Source: Deltaproteobacteria bacterium
GTDB lineage: Bacteria > Lernaellota > Lernaellaia > JACKCT01
Direction of reading: 5' to 3'
Assembly (NCBI GenBank): GCA_020845895.1
Contig: JADLEX010000045.1
Coordinates: 21,253-85,252, forward strand
DNA length: 64,000 bases
The notes under the pieces are model-generated. The model did not search any database. It was not told the origin of the DNA and saw nothing but the letters and a program-made list of their open reading frames with translations. Shown one piece after another: positions 1 to 8,627 of the stretch (position 1 is its first letter; the number at the start of each line of letters is the position of its first letter). The translations under genes and the position numbers were made by a program.

Positions 1-1036
1 AGATGCCGTCGAACTTGTCGCCGAGGCGATCTCCCGTCAGAAGACTCCGCAGGGAGACGCCGGGCAGCGTCGAGGCGGCCTGCGCGAAGAGTCTCCCCAT
101 GGCCGGATTCGCCCACTCGATCACACCATCGGCGTCGGCGATGACGACCGCGTTGACCGCGGCGTCGAGCGCCGCATGCATCAGTTTCCGCTGCTGTTCG
201 GTGAGTCTCGCCGTCGTCTGGTCGTCGGCGATCACGACGTAGTGCCCGACGTGGCCGTTCGTGGACACGGCGAACGCGTGAATGCCGAGGCAAAATCGTT
301 TTGACCGGCCGTCCTCGCCGGGCCGGTGAATCCAGCATTCGGACACGCTCACGGTGTTGCCGTCGCGCAGCGGGGAAAGGCAGAGCTGCGGAGTCGAGTC
401 CTCGAACAGGGCGTCGTCGAAAAGGTTGACGTTGCCGGCGGCGAGTCCCGGCGACAGCTTCAAAAACGCGTCGTTTCCGCGAAGGAATTCCCCTTCGGGA
501 CTGAAGATCGCGACAGGACCCGGGCTGAACTGGATCAGGTCGTTCAGCGTCGTGTCGACGCTTTGCAACACCTGCTCGGCACGGCGATGCGCGGTCCGGT
601 CGCGCACGACGATGAACTCGGCCGGCTTGCCGCCGTACTCGATGACGCTGGAATTGATGTTGAGCGTCAGAACCTCGCCCGCCTTGTGGCGGATGCGAAA
701 CTCGAGGATGCCGAGTTCGCGCTCGCCGCCGATGTGCCGGCCGTACGCGTTCACGAGCAGCGGAATGTCTTCTTCGACGATGAAGTCCGTGAAGTGCATG
801 CCGAGCATTTCCTCGGCGCTGTACCCCATGATCTCCTGCAGCCGGCGATTGGCGGACTGAATGCGGAAGTCCTGAACGATCAGGATGCCGTCATAGCCAA
901 GGTCGTCCAGATGCGATAAGCGCTCTTTCTCTTTCTGAAGATCGCGGATGACTTCGCGCAGGCGCTTGTTCTCGGCTTCGAGGCGCTCCACCTGCTCCGA
1001 CTTCAGATCTTCGAAGACTTCGACCGAGGGCGACAT
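1..1036 (-). CDS. Multi-PAS sensory protein (3' end outside window)
   Basis: The reading frame is open from an ATG at 1036 to the window edge, about 345 residues with no stop. Residues 4-42 form a charged heptad-like coiled coil. They are followed by at least three PAS-type modules: one around residues 45-160 (GYDGILIVQDFRIQSANRRL, then YSAEEMLGMHFTDFI), a second around 180-290 and a third starting near 305 (VVIADADGVIEWANPAMGRL). This organisation is typical of the sensory half of a histidine kinase or diguanylate cyclase. The output domain would lie beyond the left edge, so the role cannot be decided. The gene is transcribed divergently from the L,D-transpeptidase gene. No membrane segment or signal peptide is visible, so a cytoplasmic sensor is inferred. 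Confidence 0.8.
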   Translation of the reverse strand, partial: MSPSVEVFEDLKSEQVERLEAENKRLREVIRDLQKEKERLSHLDDLGYDGILIVQDFRIQSANRRLQEIMGYSAEEMLGMHFTDFIVEEDIPLLVNAYGRHIGGERELGILEFRIRHKAGEVLTLNINSSVIEYGGKPAEFIVVRDRTAHRRAEQVLQSVDTTLNDLIQFSPGPVAIFSPEGEFLRGNDAFLKLSPGLAAGNVNLFDDALFEDSTPQLCLSPLRDGNTVSVSECWIHRPGEDGRSKRFCLGIHAFAVSTNGHVGHYVVIADDQTTARLTEQQRKLMHAALDAAVNAVVIADADGVIEWANPAMGRLFAQAASTLPGVSLRSLLTGDRLGDKFDGI

Positions 1037-1102
1037 GCAACCACCGCTCAGAAATCGACACCCGCCCGGAAGCCGGTACGGACCATGTTGGAGGAGACGA
1101 CC

Positions 1103-1264
1103 ATGTTTTATATATCACAGGTTTCGACACGGGCAATCGTCGACCTCAGCCTGCCGCGGGGTTTTTCGGGTTCGTCGGCCGACCCGCCGCACCCGGAAAG
1201 ACGGGAAAGCGGATTCCCCAGGGCGTTTTTTCCTCATCATTCCCAAAAATCTGCCGATTCGTAG
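1103..1264 (+). CDS. Possible short leader ORF before the L,D-transpeptidase
   Basis: An ATG at 1103 lies seven bases behind a strong Shine-Dalgarno (GGAGGAG, 1090-1096). It opens a 53-codon frame starting MFYISQVSTRA and ending in TAG at 1262-1264, five bases before the transpeptidase ATG. The first residues are encoded by an AT-rich stretch, while the rest is rich in Pro, Arg and Ser and does not look like a folded protein. It may be a translated leader coupled to the next gene, or chance. The only support is the good ribosome binding site and the tight spacing. Confidence 0.25.
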   Translation: MFYISQVSTRAIVDLSLPRGFSGSSADPPHPERRESGFPRAFFPHHSQKSADS

Positions 1265-1269
1265 AATTG

Positions 1270-2649
1270 ATGGAAATGTCATCGGGGTGTTGCGTGCGCA
1301 TTCGGGTATGGGTGTCGTTTTGTCTTTTCGCCGTCGTGCCCGTTTCGACGTCGTTCGCCTCCCCGGAGGTCTGGAAGGATCTGGACGGTCTCGTCCATTG
1401 CCAGAACGTCGGTGTGGCGCCCGAGCAGATCTATCCCCAGCTGGCCGGCGAAGAAGTCCAGGAAACCGGCGTCATGCCGATCCCGCTCGAGACGCTGCGC
1501 AAGGCGTTTTGGGTGGAGCACCCCGATTCGACGCAGGCCACCGTGCACGAACTGCTCGCCGACTTCGGCGTGACCTGGACGCCGGTGTATTTGCGTCCGC
1601 CGAGGTGGAGCGTGGAAGAGGAGACCGTCATCGCGACGGGCATCCTCTCCGAGACGCAACTCGCCATGGTCGCCGACCGCGTGAATCAGCACAGCCAGAC
1701 GAAGGCGTCCTCGGAATCGCTGGGCGTCGTCCTGCTATTTCGCGATCTGGTCCCGGAGCACCTTCGTACGCGCGAGGTGCTGATCCGACTGACCGACGGC
1801 GAGGTGTTGGGTTGGCCGCATCTGGCCGTTTCGGGCGATCTCAACATCCCGGCCTTCACGTGGCGACTGACGCTCGAAGCCGGAAAGGACCGCCCGTTCC
1901 TGGCGGAGTGGCCGGTCGTGGTGGGCAAGACCACGACCAAGACCCCGCGCACGCCGCAGACGGTCTACTGCACGATGCTGCACCACTATCCGCCATGGAC
2001 CGACCCGGAGACGAAGAAGTACGTCGGCCCCGGCCGGCACAATCCGCTGGGCATCTGGAAGCTGATGCCCACGGAGCCGAAAAAGGTCATCTGGTACTAC
2101 CACGGCACAAATCAGCCGAAGCTGCTGAATCGGACCTACCGGGCGTTTTCGCACGGGTGCATCCGCAACCGGAACGAGAACATCGCCCACCTCGCGCTTT
2201 TCATGCTCACGCGCAATTCGGGCGTGCAACTGCCGACGGGGCAACTGGCCGGGAATCTCGACGTGTACGGCGAAACGAGGACGCGTCTCGTGCCCCTGTT
2301 CACCTCGGTTCCGGCCGTGAATCGATACCATTGCCTCGACATCGTCGCCAATCCCGTGACCGGCGAAGCGGAACTGGCCGCCTACCCCGACGTCTATTGG
2401 TTCCGTTCGGACGACGGCAAGACGCACCGCACCGTCAACGCGGACTACCTGTCCGAAAAACTCACCGCGCTCGGATTCGACACAAGCAAACTCGCGCCGA
2501 CGGACGTCGCCGTCTTCGCGAAGCAGTTGTCGGCGATCAAGCAGTCGGTTCGATACGGCGTTTCGCAGCTCAAGCTGATTCTCTCGGCGGGAAAGGACTC
2601 CGACGGCGTTCCCGTGGCCGAGAATCCGAAGGCCAAGACCGTGAATTAG
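1270..2649 (+). CDS. L,D-transpeptidase (YkuD domain) exported protein
   Basis: Predicted periplasmic L,D-transpeptidase that would cross-link or modify peptidoglycan through a cysteine acyl-enzyme. A signal peptide is visible at residues 1-32 (hydrophobic VWVSFCLFAVVPVSTSFA, then Ser-Pro). The catalytic YkuD signature FSHGCIRNRN lies near residue 297, with the nucleophile Cys297 preceded by His-Gly. The upstream part (about residues 40-170) resembles the substrate-side region of YcbB/LdtD-type enzymes but lacks an obvious peptidoglycan-binding motif. ATG 1270 is chosen; TTG 1267 and ATG 1276 are alternatives in the same frame. A histidine kinase gene follows on the same strand 37 bases downstream. 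Family assignment rests on the HGCxR motif and is firm; the precise substrate is unknown. Confidence 0.85.
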   Translation: MEMSSGCCVRIRVWVSFCLFAVVPVSTSFASPEVWKDLDGLVHCQNVGVAPEQIYPQLAGEEVQETGVMPIPLETLRKAFWVEHPDSTQATVHELLADFGVTWTPVYLRPPRWSVEEETVIATGILSETQLAMVADRVNQHSQTKASSESLGVVLLFRDLVPEHLRTREVLIRLTDGEVLGWPHLAVSGDLNIPAFTWRLTLEAGKDRPFLAEWPVVVGKTTTKTPRTPQTVYCTMLHHYPPWTDPETKKYVGPGRHNPLGIWKLMPTEPKKVIWYYHGTNQPKLLNRTYRAFSHGCIRNRNENIAHLALFMLTRNSGVQLPTGQLAGNLDVYGETRTRLVPLFTSVPAVNRYHCLDIVANPVTGEAELAAYPDVYWFRSDDGKTHRTVNADYLSEKLTALGFDTSKLAPTDVAVFAKQLSAIKQSVRYGVSQLKLILSAGKDSDGVPVAENPKAKTVN

Positions 2650-2686
2650 ACGACGCGCGGGCAGCCCGCGCCATGAACGGTACGCC

Positions 2687-4576
2687 ATGAACGCGCGCGG
2701 CCCAACGGACCAGGTTGGTCGACGCATCGTGGAAGCGATGGCGACGCCGGTCTTCGCCTGCGACGCGAATGGTCGGGTCATCGAATTCAGCCCCGCGTTC
2801 GGCGAACTGTTCGAAGATGCGAAAATGCCTGAGCCGGGCGTCGCGATCGACGAATTGTTCGGAAGCCGAATCGCGGAGTTCGTTCGCGACCGCATCCGCG
2901 AGTCCATCGCCGACCCCGACGGCGCTCCCCGCACCGTCCGCGTGCCCGAGTATGCGGCGACCTCCGACGCCGAAAGCCCGCTGGCCCCCCTGACGGAGCT
3001 CACGTTCATTGCCGCACACGACGCGTGCGTTGTTCTCGTGCAGTCGTCCGCTCTGCCCCTACTGGTGGACGGGCCGTTTCGCAGGCGGATTCCGCTTTTC
3101 GCGCTCGCCGAAAACACGCGCGACATCGTCTTCATGACCGATGCCGACGGAGTCGTGAATTATGCCGGCGCCCCGCTGCGCGAGGTGACGGGGGCTTCGC
3201 CCGAACGCATCGCCGGCCAGGACATGGCGTCGTTCTTTCACCGGGATGACCGCGACGCGATCCGGACGCTGTTCGAGGAGGTCCGTGAAGGACAAACCGG
3301 GTTCCGCGACGGCGTGCGGATCTTTCACGAAGACGGTCACATCCTCCGTTTGACCATCAGCCTCTCGCCGCTGTGGTCGCGGACGAGCGAGTTCGCCGGG
3401 ACCATCGGCATCGCAAGGGACACGACGCGCGAGCACAAGTTGGAGCGACGTCTCGAACGGACGCGCAATCTGGAAATGATGCGCAACCTCGCCGAGGGCA
3501 TCGCCGGCGATTTCAACAACATCCTCACCGGCATCATGGGAAACTTGAGCCTTCTGCGGGCGATGGTGCCCCGGGGGGATCTGCTGTGGGGGCCGCTGGG
3601 ACGCATCGAGCAATCTGCCGAACGCGCGGTGCGTCTTACGCAGCAGCTCATCGCCTGCTCGCGCGGCGGGCGCGGTACGCCTCAGGCGCTCAACGTCAAC
3701 GATGCGATCCGCCGATGCGTCGAACAGCACGAGATCCGCCGGGACGCGGAAATCGTGATTCGAATGAATCTCGCCGAACCGGCGACGGTGATCTACGCCG
3801 ATCCCGCCTACATCCGCCAAGCCATCGACAATTTGCTCCAAAACGCGTGGGAAGCCACCCCGGGCGGCGGAACGGTGACGATCCGTACGGATCGAATCCT
3901 GATCTCGCCCGGAATGGAGTCGGAACTCGGTCCCGGCGAATACGCGCGGATTGTCGTCAAGGACACGGGGGTCGGCATCGAGGAAGAACACCTCGGCCGG
4001 ATCTTCGAACCGTTTTTCACGACCAAGTCGATGCGCCGTGGGCTCGGTCTCACGGCGGTCCACGGGATCGTCTCGACCCTCGACGGCTCGGTCGATGCCG
4101 CCAACACGCCCGAGGGCGGCGCGATCCTCACCGTCTGCATCCCGATGGTGGGCGGCCGGAGCTATCCCCACGAAGAGGATCGACCGCGTCCCCTCGACCT
4201 GTCCGTACTCGTGATCGACGATGAACGCGTGGTGCGGGAATTTTGCGAGGTCGCGCTCGCGGGCAGCGGCGCACGCGTCACGGTCGCCGAGACCGGCGAA
4301 GAAGGGATCCAAACCTTCGCCGAGGACCCCGATGCCTTCGACGCGGTGCTCCTCGATCTGGTGCTCGGCGACATGCCCGGCGAACTCGTCTTCGCCCGGC
4401 TGCGTCGAATTCGACCCGACGTCCGCGTGATCCTTTCCTCCGGCTTTCCGCAGGCGATCGACGACGCGCGCGAACCGGGCCGCTTCGACGGCGCGGCGGG
4501 CCTGCTCGTCAAACCTTTCGACATCAACCGGCTCGTCGAAATCCTGCTCGGCATCACCGGCGCCAACGCGGACTGA
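2687..4576 (+). CDS. Hybrid histidine kinase with Gly in place of the phospho-acceptor His
   Basis: The 629-residue protein contains an N-terminal PAS-like segment (about 10-110), a second PAS (about 145-250), a DHp/HisKA helix pair (260-330), a HATPase (345-490) and a C-terminal receiver (505-625). The ATP site is complete: N-box NLLQNAWEA, DTGVGI, FEPFFTTK, RGLGL. The receiver keeps the acidic pair D511/D512, phosphorylatable D557 and K609. In the DHp motif, normally GIAHDFNN, the sequence reads GIAGDFNN, so residue 274 is Gly (GGC). Changing a His codon to GGC needs two substitutions, so one miscalled base cannot explain it. Autophosphorylation at the usual site should be impossible. The protein may act as a receiver-bearing phosphatase, heterodimer partner or pseudokinase. 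No TM segment is seen. Confidence 0.88.
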   Translation: MNARGPTDQVGRRIVEAMATPVFACDANGRVIEFSPAFGELFEDAKMPEPGVAIDELFGSRIAEFVRDRIRESIADPDGAPRTVRVPEYAATSDAESPLAPLTELTFIAAHDACVVLVQSSALPLLVDGPFRRRIPLFALAENTRDIVFMTDADGVVNYAGAPLREVTGASPERIAGQDMASFFHRDDRDAIRTLFEEVREGQTGFRDGVRIFHEDGHILRLTISLSPLWSRTSEFAGTIGIARDTTREHKLERRLERTRNLEMMRNLAEGIAGDFNNILTGIMGNLSLLRAMVPRGDLLWGPLGRIEQSAERAVRLTQQLIACSRGGRGTPQALNVNDAIRRCVEQHEIRRDAEIVIRMNLAEPATVIYADPAYIRQAIDNLLQNAWEATPGGGTVTIRTDRILISPGMESELGPGEYARIVVKDTGVGIEEEHLGRIFEPFFTTKSMRRGLGLTAVHGIVSTLDGSVDAANTPEGGAILTVCIPMVGGRSYPHEEDRPRPLDLSVLVIDDERVVREFCEVALAGSGARVTVAETGEEGIQTFAEDPDAFDAVLLDLVLGDMPGELVFARLRRIRPDVRVILSSGFPQAIDDAREPGRFDGAAGLLVKPFDINRLVEILLGITGANAD

Positions 4577-4617
4577 CCCCACCAGAGATTGACCCCGACG
4601 AAGACTTGCCGTTGTCA

Positions 4618-4646
4618 TTGACAGCCCCGCCCGACGCTTCTGTAAT
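4618..4646 (+). promoter_or_regulatory. Strong sigma70-like promoter
   Basis: A perfect -35 hexamer TTGACA (4618-4623), a 17-base spacer and a -10 TGTAAT (4641-4646, five of six matches) lie in the short gap between the hybrid kinase and the downstream two-TM protein. The predicted start of transcription is near 4653, about 70 bases before the TTG start codon. Confidence 0.65.
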
Positions 4647-4724
4647 ACCGCCCTTGTCGGGCCGTTTTATTCGAGCGCGGCGCGCCTTCGTCCAAGGACT
4701 GCGAGGCCACGGGAGGTCGGATTT

Positions 4725-6590
4725 TTGCGTTACGTGAAACATGCGCTGGTGTTGCTCACCACGGGACTGATCGCCTTGCTGACGCTCTTCGTGCTGTTCG
4801 GCAAAGTCGGTCCCGAACGCTTCTGCCCGCAGGACAGTGGAGCGGTGCTCTATCTGCCGGACATCCTCGGCACGGCGGACAAGGCGCTCTCGTCGCAGGG
4901 ATTCCGGACGCTGGCCGACGCCGGCATGGGCGGTGGATCCTTCGCCGGAATGTTTCGCAACATGGAAAAACTGCGTCAGGAGTCGTTCCTCTACACGCTG
5001 ATCCGCAGCCTGTCGCCGAAAATCGTCGTGGCCGTCCCCGCCGACCTCGACTGGTACGGCACGCACCAGGTACCGATCCTGTCCATCGTCGATCTCGGTC
5101 GTCCGATGCTGTTGCTCTCGGCGATCGGCCTCGCCGACAACATCAAGCGCGGCCAGAGCCTCGGCTCCTACATGGGCCATCCGCTCTCGGTGGACGGCGA
5201 GACCGCCACGTCGGTGATCCGCAATATCGTCGTGATGGGCACCGACGCCGACGTGAAGAAGGCGATCGAAGCCTATGAAGGAGCGAAGCCCTCGCTCGCC
5301 GACCGTAAGTCCGACGTCCGCAAGGCGCTGCGCATGATCGACGACGACGCCGAGATCTACGGCGTGCTGCTTTCCAGCAAGATTCTCGCGCCCACCGTGT
5401 CATTCGGCGACGAGAAATCGAAAACGGAAATTCCCGAAGCGAGCTTCGAACGCGGCGCGTTCGACATCGCGCTGAACACCGACGGAGTCCATATCCGCGC
5501 GGTGCTGGAGGCGGCGTCCGGCAAATCGGTGTTCTCGTTTCTGCAAAGCGGCGAGAAACCCTTCGAACTGGCGAAATACCTGTCCGAAAGACCGCTCCTC
5601 GCATTCGGCCTGCGTGCGGAGAACCTCGCCGCGCTGACGCCGACGTTCCTGCAGATGACACGCTTTGTGGAGGGCGAGGATGCTTCGAAGTCCGGCCAAC
5701 GCAAGCGCTTCATCGAAATGCTCTACAGCGAACTTCTCTCGTCGGTCGGCCCCGACGTCATGTACTTCACGACGGAGAACAACGACTGGTGCGCGGTGCT
5801 TCGCCTGCGCAATCCCGAGTCGATGGCGAAGATCCTTTCCGGCTACGCGGGAAAGGACAAGCCGCAGGATCCGGAAGATTTTCAGGGGCTCATCAAGGCG
5901 GGGCTCGAAACACCCGGCGCGCTCAAGAGCCTGATCGAGAACGGCACGTTGACGGTTCAGGATCTGCGTCAGGCGGTGGGGGTGTTGCCGCCCGAGCTCG
6001 CCACGCTGCTGGCCAAAGCCCTGCCCGACCTCGAGACGGTGGTCGCGCCGGGCATGCCGTCCATCCACTTCCTCGGAAAGACCATCTACTACTCGATGAC
6101 CGGCGATCTCGCGATCTTCTCGACCTCGATCGACGAGATGCGACGCATGACCGACGCCACGCCCGACGGCATGTCCACGGTTCGCGTGTTCTTCAACGGC
6201 GATCCGAAGGGCAGCGCGTTTTTCGCCGCGGACGTGAAACAGACGATCGTGCGCAAACTCGGCGGATCGGAGGACCCGATCCAGTTCGGGGATAAGCTCC
6301 GGGGACCGTGGACCTTCGTCGCGCAGGTAAAGGACGAGACCACGCGCGTGGAGATCGAGGCCGGCTTGCAGGCGGATCTGGAGATCGTGCAGAGCCGCCC
6401 GGGCCGCGTTTGGTTCTATTCCGCGTTGCTGTGGATCCTCAAACTGCTCGTCGTCGCGGGCGGCATGTACTGCGCGTACGTGTTCGGTCGGCGCGTTGTG
6501 CGGATCGCCAACGAACTGCGCGGCGTGCCGTCTCCCGCTCCGAAGCGCAGCGCGGCCTCGAAAAACACGACCGCCGCTCGGCGCAGGTAG
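4725..6590 (+). CDS. Two-TM exported protein of unknown function (DUF3352-like)
   Basis: The 621-residue protein has one N-terminal membrane helix (about 7-25, ALVLLTTGLIALLTLFVLFG) and one near the C-terminus (about 572-592, ALLWILKLLVVAGGMYCAYV). A large domain of roughly 540 residues between them is probably periplasmic. The C-terminus is basic (RSAASKNTTAARRR), consistent with a cytoplasmic tail. Phrases such as SGAVLYLPD and LLAFGLRAENLAAL recall DUF3352-type proteins, but the match is by eye only. The start is TTG at 4725; no ATG lies nearby in frame. A strong promoter at 4618-4646 drives the gene on its own. It is convergent with the small DUF5989 gene. No catalytic motif was recognised. 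Confidence 0.7.
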   Translation: MRYVKHALVLLTTGLIALLTLFVLFGKVGPERFCPQDSGAVLYLPDILGTADKALSSQGFRTLADAGMGGGSFAGMFRNMEKLRQESFLYTLIRSLSPKIVVAVPADLDWYGTHQVPILSIVDLGRPMLLLSAIGLADNIKRGQSLGSYMGHPLSVDGETATSVIRNIVVMGTDADVKKAIEAYEGAKPSLADRKSDVRKALRMIDDDAEIYGVLLSSKILAPTVSFGDEKSKTEIPEASFERGAFDIALNTDGVHIRAVLEAASGKSVFSFLQSGEKPFELAKYLSERPLLAFGLRAENLAALTPTFLQMTRFVEGEDASKSGQRKRFIEMLYSELLSSVGPDVMYFTTENNDWCAVLRLRNPESMAKILSGYAGKDKPQDPEDFQGLIKAGLETPGALKSLIENGTLTVQDLRQAVGVLPPELATLLAKALPDLETVVAPGMPSIHFLGKTIYYSMTGDLAIFSTSIDEMRRMTDATPDGMSTVRVFFNGDPKGSAFFAADVKQTIVRKLGGSEDPIQFGDKLRGPWTFVAQVKDETTRVEIEAGLQADLEIVQSRPGRVWFYSALLWILKLLVVAGGMYCAYVFGRRVVRIANELRGVPSPAPKRSAASKNTTAARRR

Positions 6591-6641
6591 CGCGCCGCGC
6601 GGCGGTGTTTGCGAACGCCCGTCCGTCCGATTCGACGCGGC

Positions 6642-6791
6642 TTAGAAGCCCGCGTAAATGAACGGCAATACGGCGCTGCCTTCCGTCACGAAGATGAAGA
6701 TCGCGAGCAGAAGGAGGATGATGACGATGGGCGAAAGCCACATCAGCTTCTCCTCCTTCAGAAAGACCAGAAATTCCTTGAGAATCCGCAT
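6642..6791 (-). CDS. DUF5989 small membrane protein
   Basis: The 49-residue protein starts MRILKEFLVFLKEEKLMWL. A single hydrophobic helix follows (about residues 20-38, SPIVIILLLLAIFIFV), then a short tail ending PFIYAGF. The arrangement (amphipathic KEFxxFLxExKxxWLxPI, one TM, conserved APFIY-like end) matches the DUF5989 family, whose function is unknown. The ATG at 6791 is chosen because the protein then has exactly the family length; a longer frame upstream overlaps the next gene. The gene lies 58 bases downstream of the DUF374 acyltransferase on the same strand and may be its last operon member. Confidence 0.8.
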   Translation of the reverse strand: MRILKEFLVFLKEEKLMWLSPIVIILLLLAIFIFVTEGSAVLPFIYAGF

Positions 6792-6849
6792 GTCGTCCCC
6801 GTCTCTCCGCCGAATGGATCCGGCCGCCTGAACCCGTTGGACGATGATT

Positions 6850-7620
6850 TCAAATCGCCGGGGGTTTGGCAATATCCGCGCCGAACTCCGCGTCGGGATT
6901 TTCGGGGAGATCGAGCCCCGGTCGGCCGACCGGCTCGCCGCCCCACCAACGATCGCAACGGTCCGCCATCGCGTTGAGGCGCCCCTCCACATGACGGCGG
7001 ATGCGTTCGCACTCGGCTTCGTCCGCGTCGGGCGGAACGAGAACCGGGTCGCCGTGCAGCACCACGACCGGCGTAAACGGCACCGGAAGGAAGTAACGGT
7101 CCCACGAGCGAAAGACGATGCGCCGCTTCGCGCCGTACATCATCGGCACGATCGGCATGCCGGTGTCGCGGGCGATCTTCACCGTGCCCATTTTCAGCAC
7201 GCGCGGCGGACCCTTGGGGCCGTCGGCCATCATCCCCGCCGTGTGGCCGGCGCGCTCGCACAGCCTCTCGATCAACGCGTGCATCGCCGTGCGTCCCTCG
7301 CGCGAGGCGCTGCCGCGCACCGAATAGAAGCCGAGCTTGAGGGCCAGCCGGTTCGCGTACTCGCCGTCCTTGCTTTGGCTGATCATCATCGTCACGTGAC
7401 GCGATCCAAAATCGTGGAAGAAGTAGAACATCCGTTGATGCCACGTGGGGTACACGCACCCGCCGTATCGCGCGATCGCGTCTTTTTCGACGGCCGCGTT
7501 CTCGCGGTGCACGACGCGGCAGCTCGCGCACCACGCGCGCAGCAGCCACGCGACAAGCGTCGGCCCTGCAGCGAGCAGGCATCGCTCCCAAAAGCTGAAA
7601 CGGCGGCGCGAAGATTCCAT
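6850..7620 (-). CDS. DUF374 lysophospholipid acyltransferase family protein
   Basis: The 256-residue protein has an N-terminal hydrophobic segment (about 11-30) and a DUF374 domain: YPTWHQRMFYF near residue 50, MMISQSKDGEYANRLALKLG near 75, and ADGPKGPPRVLKMGTVKIAR near 125. These correspond to the lipid A acyltransferase-like (LpxL/PlsC superfamily) fold, in which His and the GPKG/PR segment form the acyl-acceptor site. The likely role is acylation of a glycolipid or lipid A precursor at the inner membrane; the substrate is not evident. It lies nine bases downstream of the UbiA-type gene on the same strand, suggesting a small envelope-lipid operon UbiA - DUF374 - DUF5989. Confidence 0.85.
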   Translation of the reverse strand: MESSRRRFSFWERCLLAAGPTLVAWLLRAWCASCRVVHRENAAVEKDAIARYGGCVYPTWHQRMFYFFHDFGSRHVTMMISQSKDGEYANRLALKLGFYSVRGSASREGRTAMHALIERLCERAGHTAGMMADGPKGPPRVLKMGTVKIARDTGMPIVPMMYGAKRRIVFRSWDRYFLPVPFTPVVVLHGDPVLVPPDADEAECERIRRHVEGRLNAMADRCDRWWGGEPVGRPGLDLPENPDAEFGADIAKPPAI

Positions 7621-7629
7621 CGACGGCGA

Positions 7630-8526
7630 CTAGAGATAAATGATTGCGAACGCGACGAGGGCGTACGCGGCGGCGTTGATGCGAAGCGGCCGGTCGGAGA
7701 TGAGCGCGCGCTCGAGCGAGGTCGGCGCTTCTTCCTGCCGGTGAATGAGGTAGAGGTAGCGAAAGATGCCGTACAGAACGAAGAGCACCGTGAGCGGCAG
7801 CGATGCGGTCCCGAACCGTCGCGCGGTGTCCGGCGAGATCGTGTAGAGCGTGTATGTGACGAGGATCGCGCTGGTGATGACCGCGATCATCTGGTCGAGC
7901 AGGTAGGGGTTGTACTCGGCGAGCGCCTTGCGGTGTCGCACGGCGTCGTCCTTGAGCAGCTTGAAGTCGAGCGAGCGCGCCGACAGGCCGAGAAACAGCG
8001 ACAGCAGCATCGTGCAGATGACAAGCCACGGGCTCATCGGAACGCCGACGGCATACGCGCCGGCCGCCACGCGCAGCACATGGTTGGCCGCGAGGGCGAA
8101 GACGTCGAGGATCACCACGTGCTGCAGGAAGGCGGTGTACAGCACGTGTGTGAGAACGAACGCGCCGGCCACCATCAGGAACTCGCGTCCCAAAAACCAC
8201 GCGCCGACCAACCCGGCGACGGTAAGCCCCGCCGCAGCCAGCGCCGCCGTGCGCGTGTCGAGCCGACCGTCGGCGATCGGCCGGGTGCGCTTCATGGGAT
8301 GCGCGCGGTCGCCGTGGACGTCCGCCATATCGTTGTAGAGGTAGCTGCCCGATGCGAGCGCGCAAAACACGGCGAACGCCCAGATCGACTTCCCGAAGGC
8401 GAGTCCGTGCGTGAGTTCGTGGGCGAACGCCGGCGCGGCGAACACGAGCACGTTCTTGATCCAGTGCTTCGGACGCACGCTGACCAGCAGCTCCCGCTTC
8501 CACGAATTTCGCGCGTCGCCGTTCAT
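7630..8526 (-). CDS. UbiA-family prenyltransferase (decaprenyl-phosphate phosphoribosyltransferase-like)
   Basis: The 298-residue polytopic membrane protein has the UbiA active-site motif NDMADVHGDRAHPMKRTRP near residue 65 (NDxxD plus a DxxHPxKxxRPIA segment) and the second Asp motif SARSLDFKLLKDD near residue 175. The opening VRPKHWIKNVLVFAAP is characteristic of the subgroup containing decaprenyl-phosphate 5-phosphoribosyltransferase rather than menaquinone or ubiquinone enzymes. It therefore probably transfers a phosphoribosyl or similar group to a polyprenyl phosphate for an envelope polysaccharide. The ATG at 8526 avoids overlap with the divergent gene at 8628; a longer frame exists but is not credible. 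The exact substrate is inferred. Confidence 0.82.
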   Translation of the reverse strand: MNGDARNSWKRELLVSVRPKHWIKNVLVFAAPAFAHELTHGLAFGKSIWAFAVFCALASGSYLYNDMADVHGDRAHPMKRTRPIADGRLDTRTAALAAAGLTVAGLVGAWFLGREFLMVAGAFVLTHVLYTAFLQHVVILDVFALAANHVLRVAAGAYAVGVPMSPWLVICTMLLSLFLGLSARSLDFKLLKDDAVRHRKALAEYNPYLLDQMIAVITSAILVTYTLYTISPDTARRFGTASLPLTVLFVLYGIFRYLYLIHRQEEAPTSLERALISDRPLRINAAAYALVAFAIIYL

Positions 8527-8627
8527 GACGGCCCGGATTGTAGGAGCCGCCCCGGCGCGTGACAAGTTCGCGCTCGCTCGCGCGTCGCCCCCTTTTTCAC
8601 GATGCGTTTCGCCGCTAATGTGCGCCG

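Noticed and set aside
948..2690. A 580-codon frame overlapping the transpeptidase
   Set aside because: Arg-rich shadow of the YkuD gene, with no motif or signal.
4641..4675. A possible terminator after the hybrid kinase (GCCC...GGGC then TTTTATT)
   Set aside because: The stem is only four base pairs, and it overlaps the strong promoter at 4618-4646.
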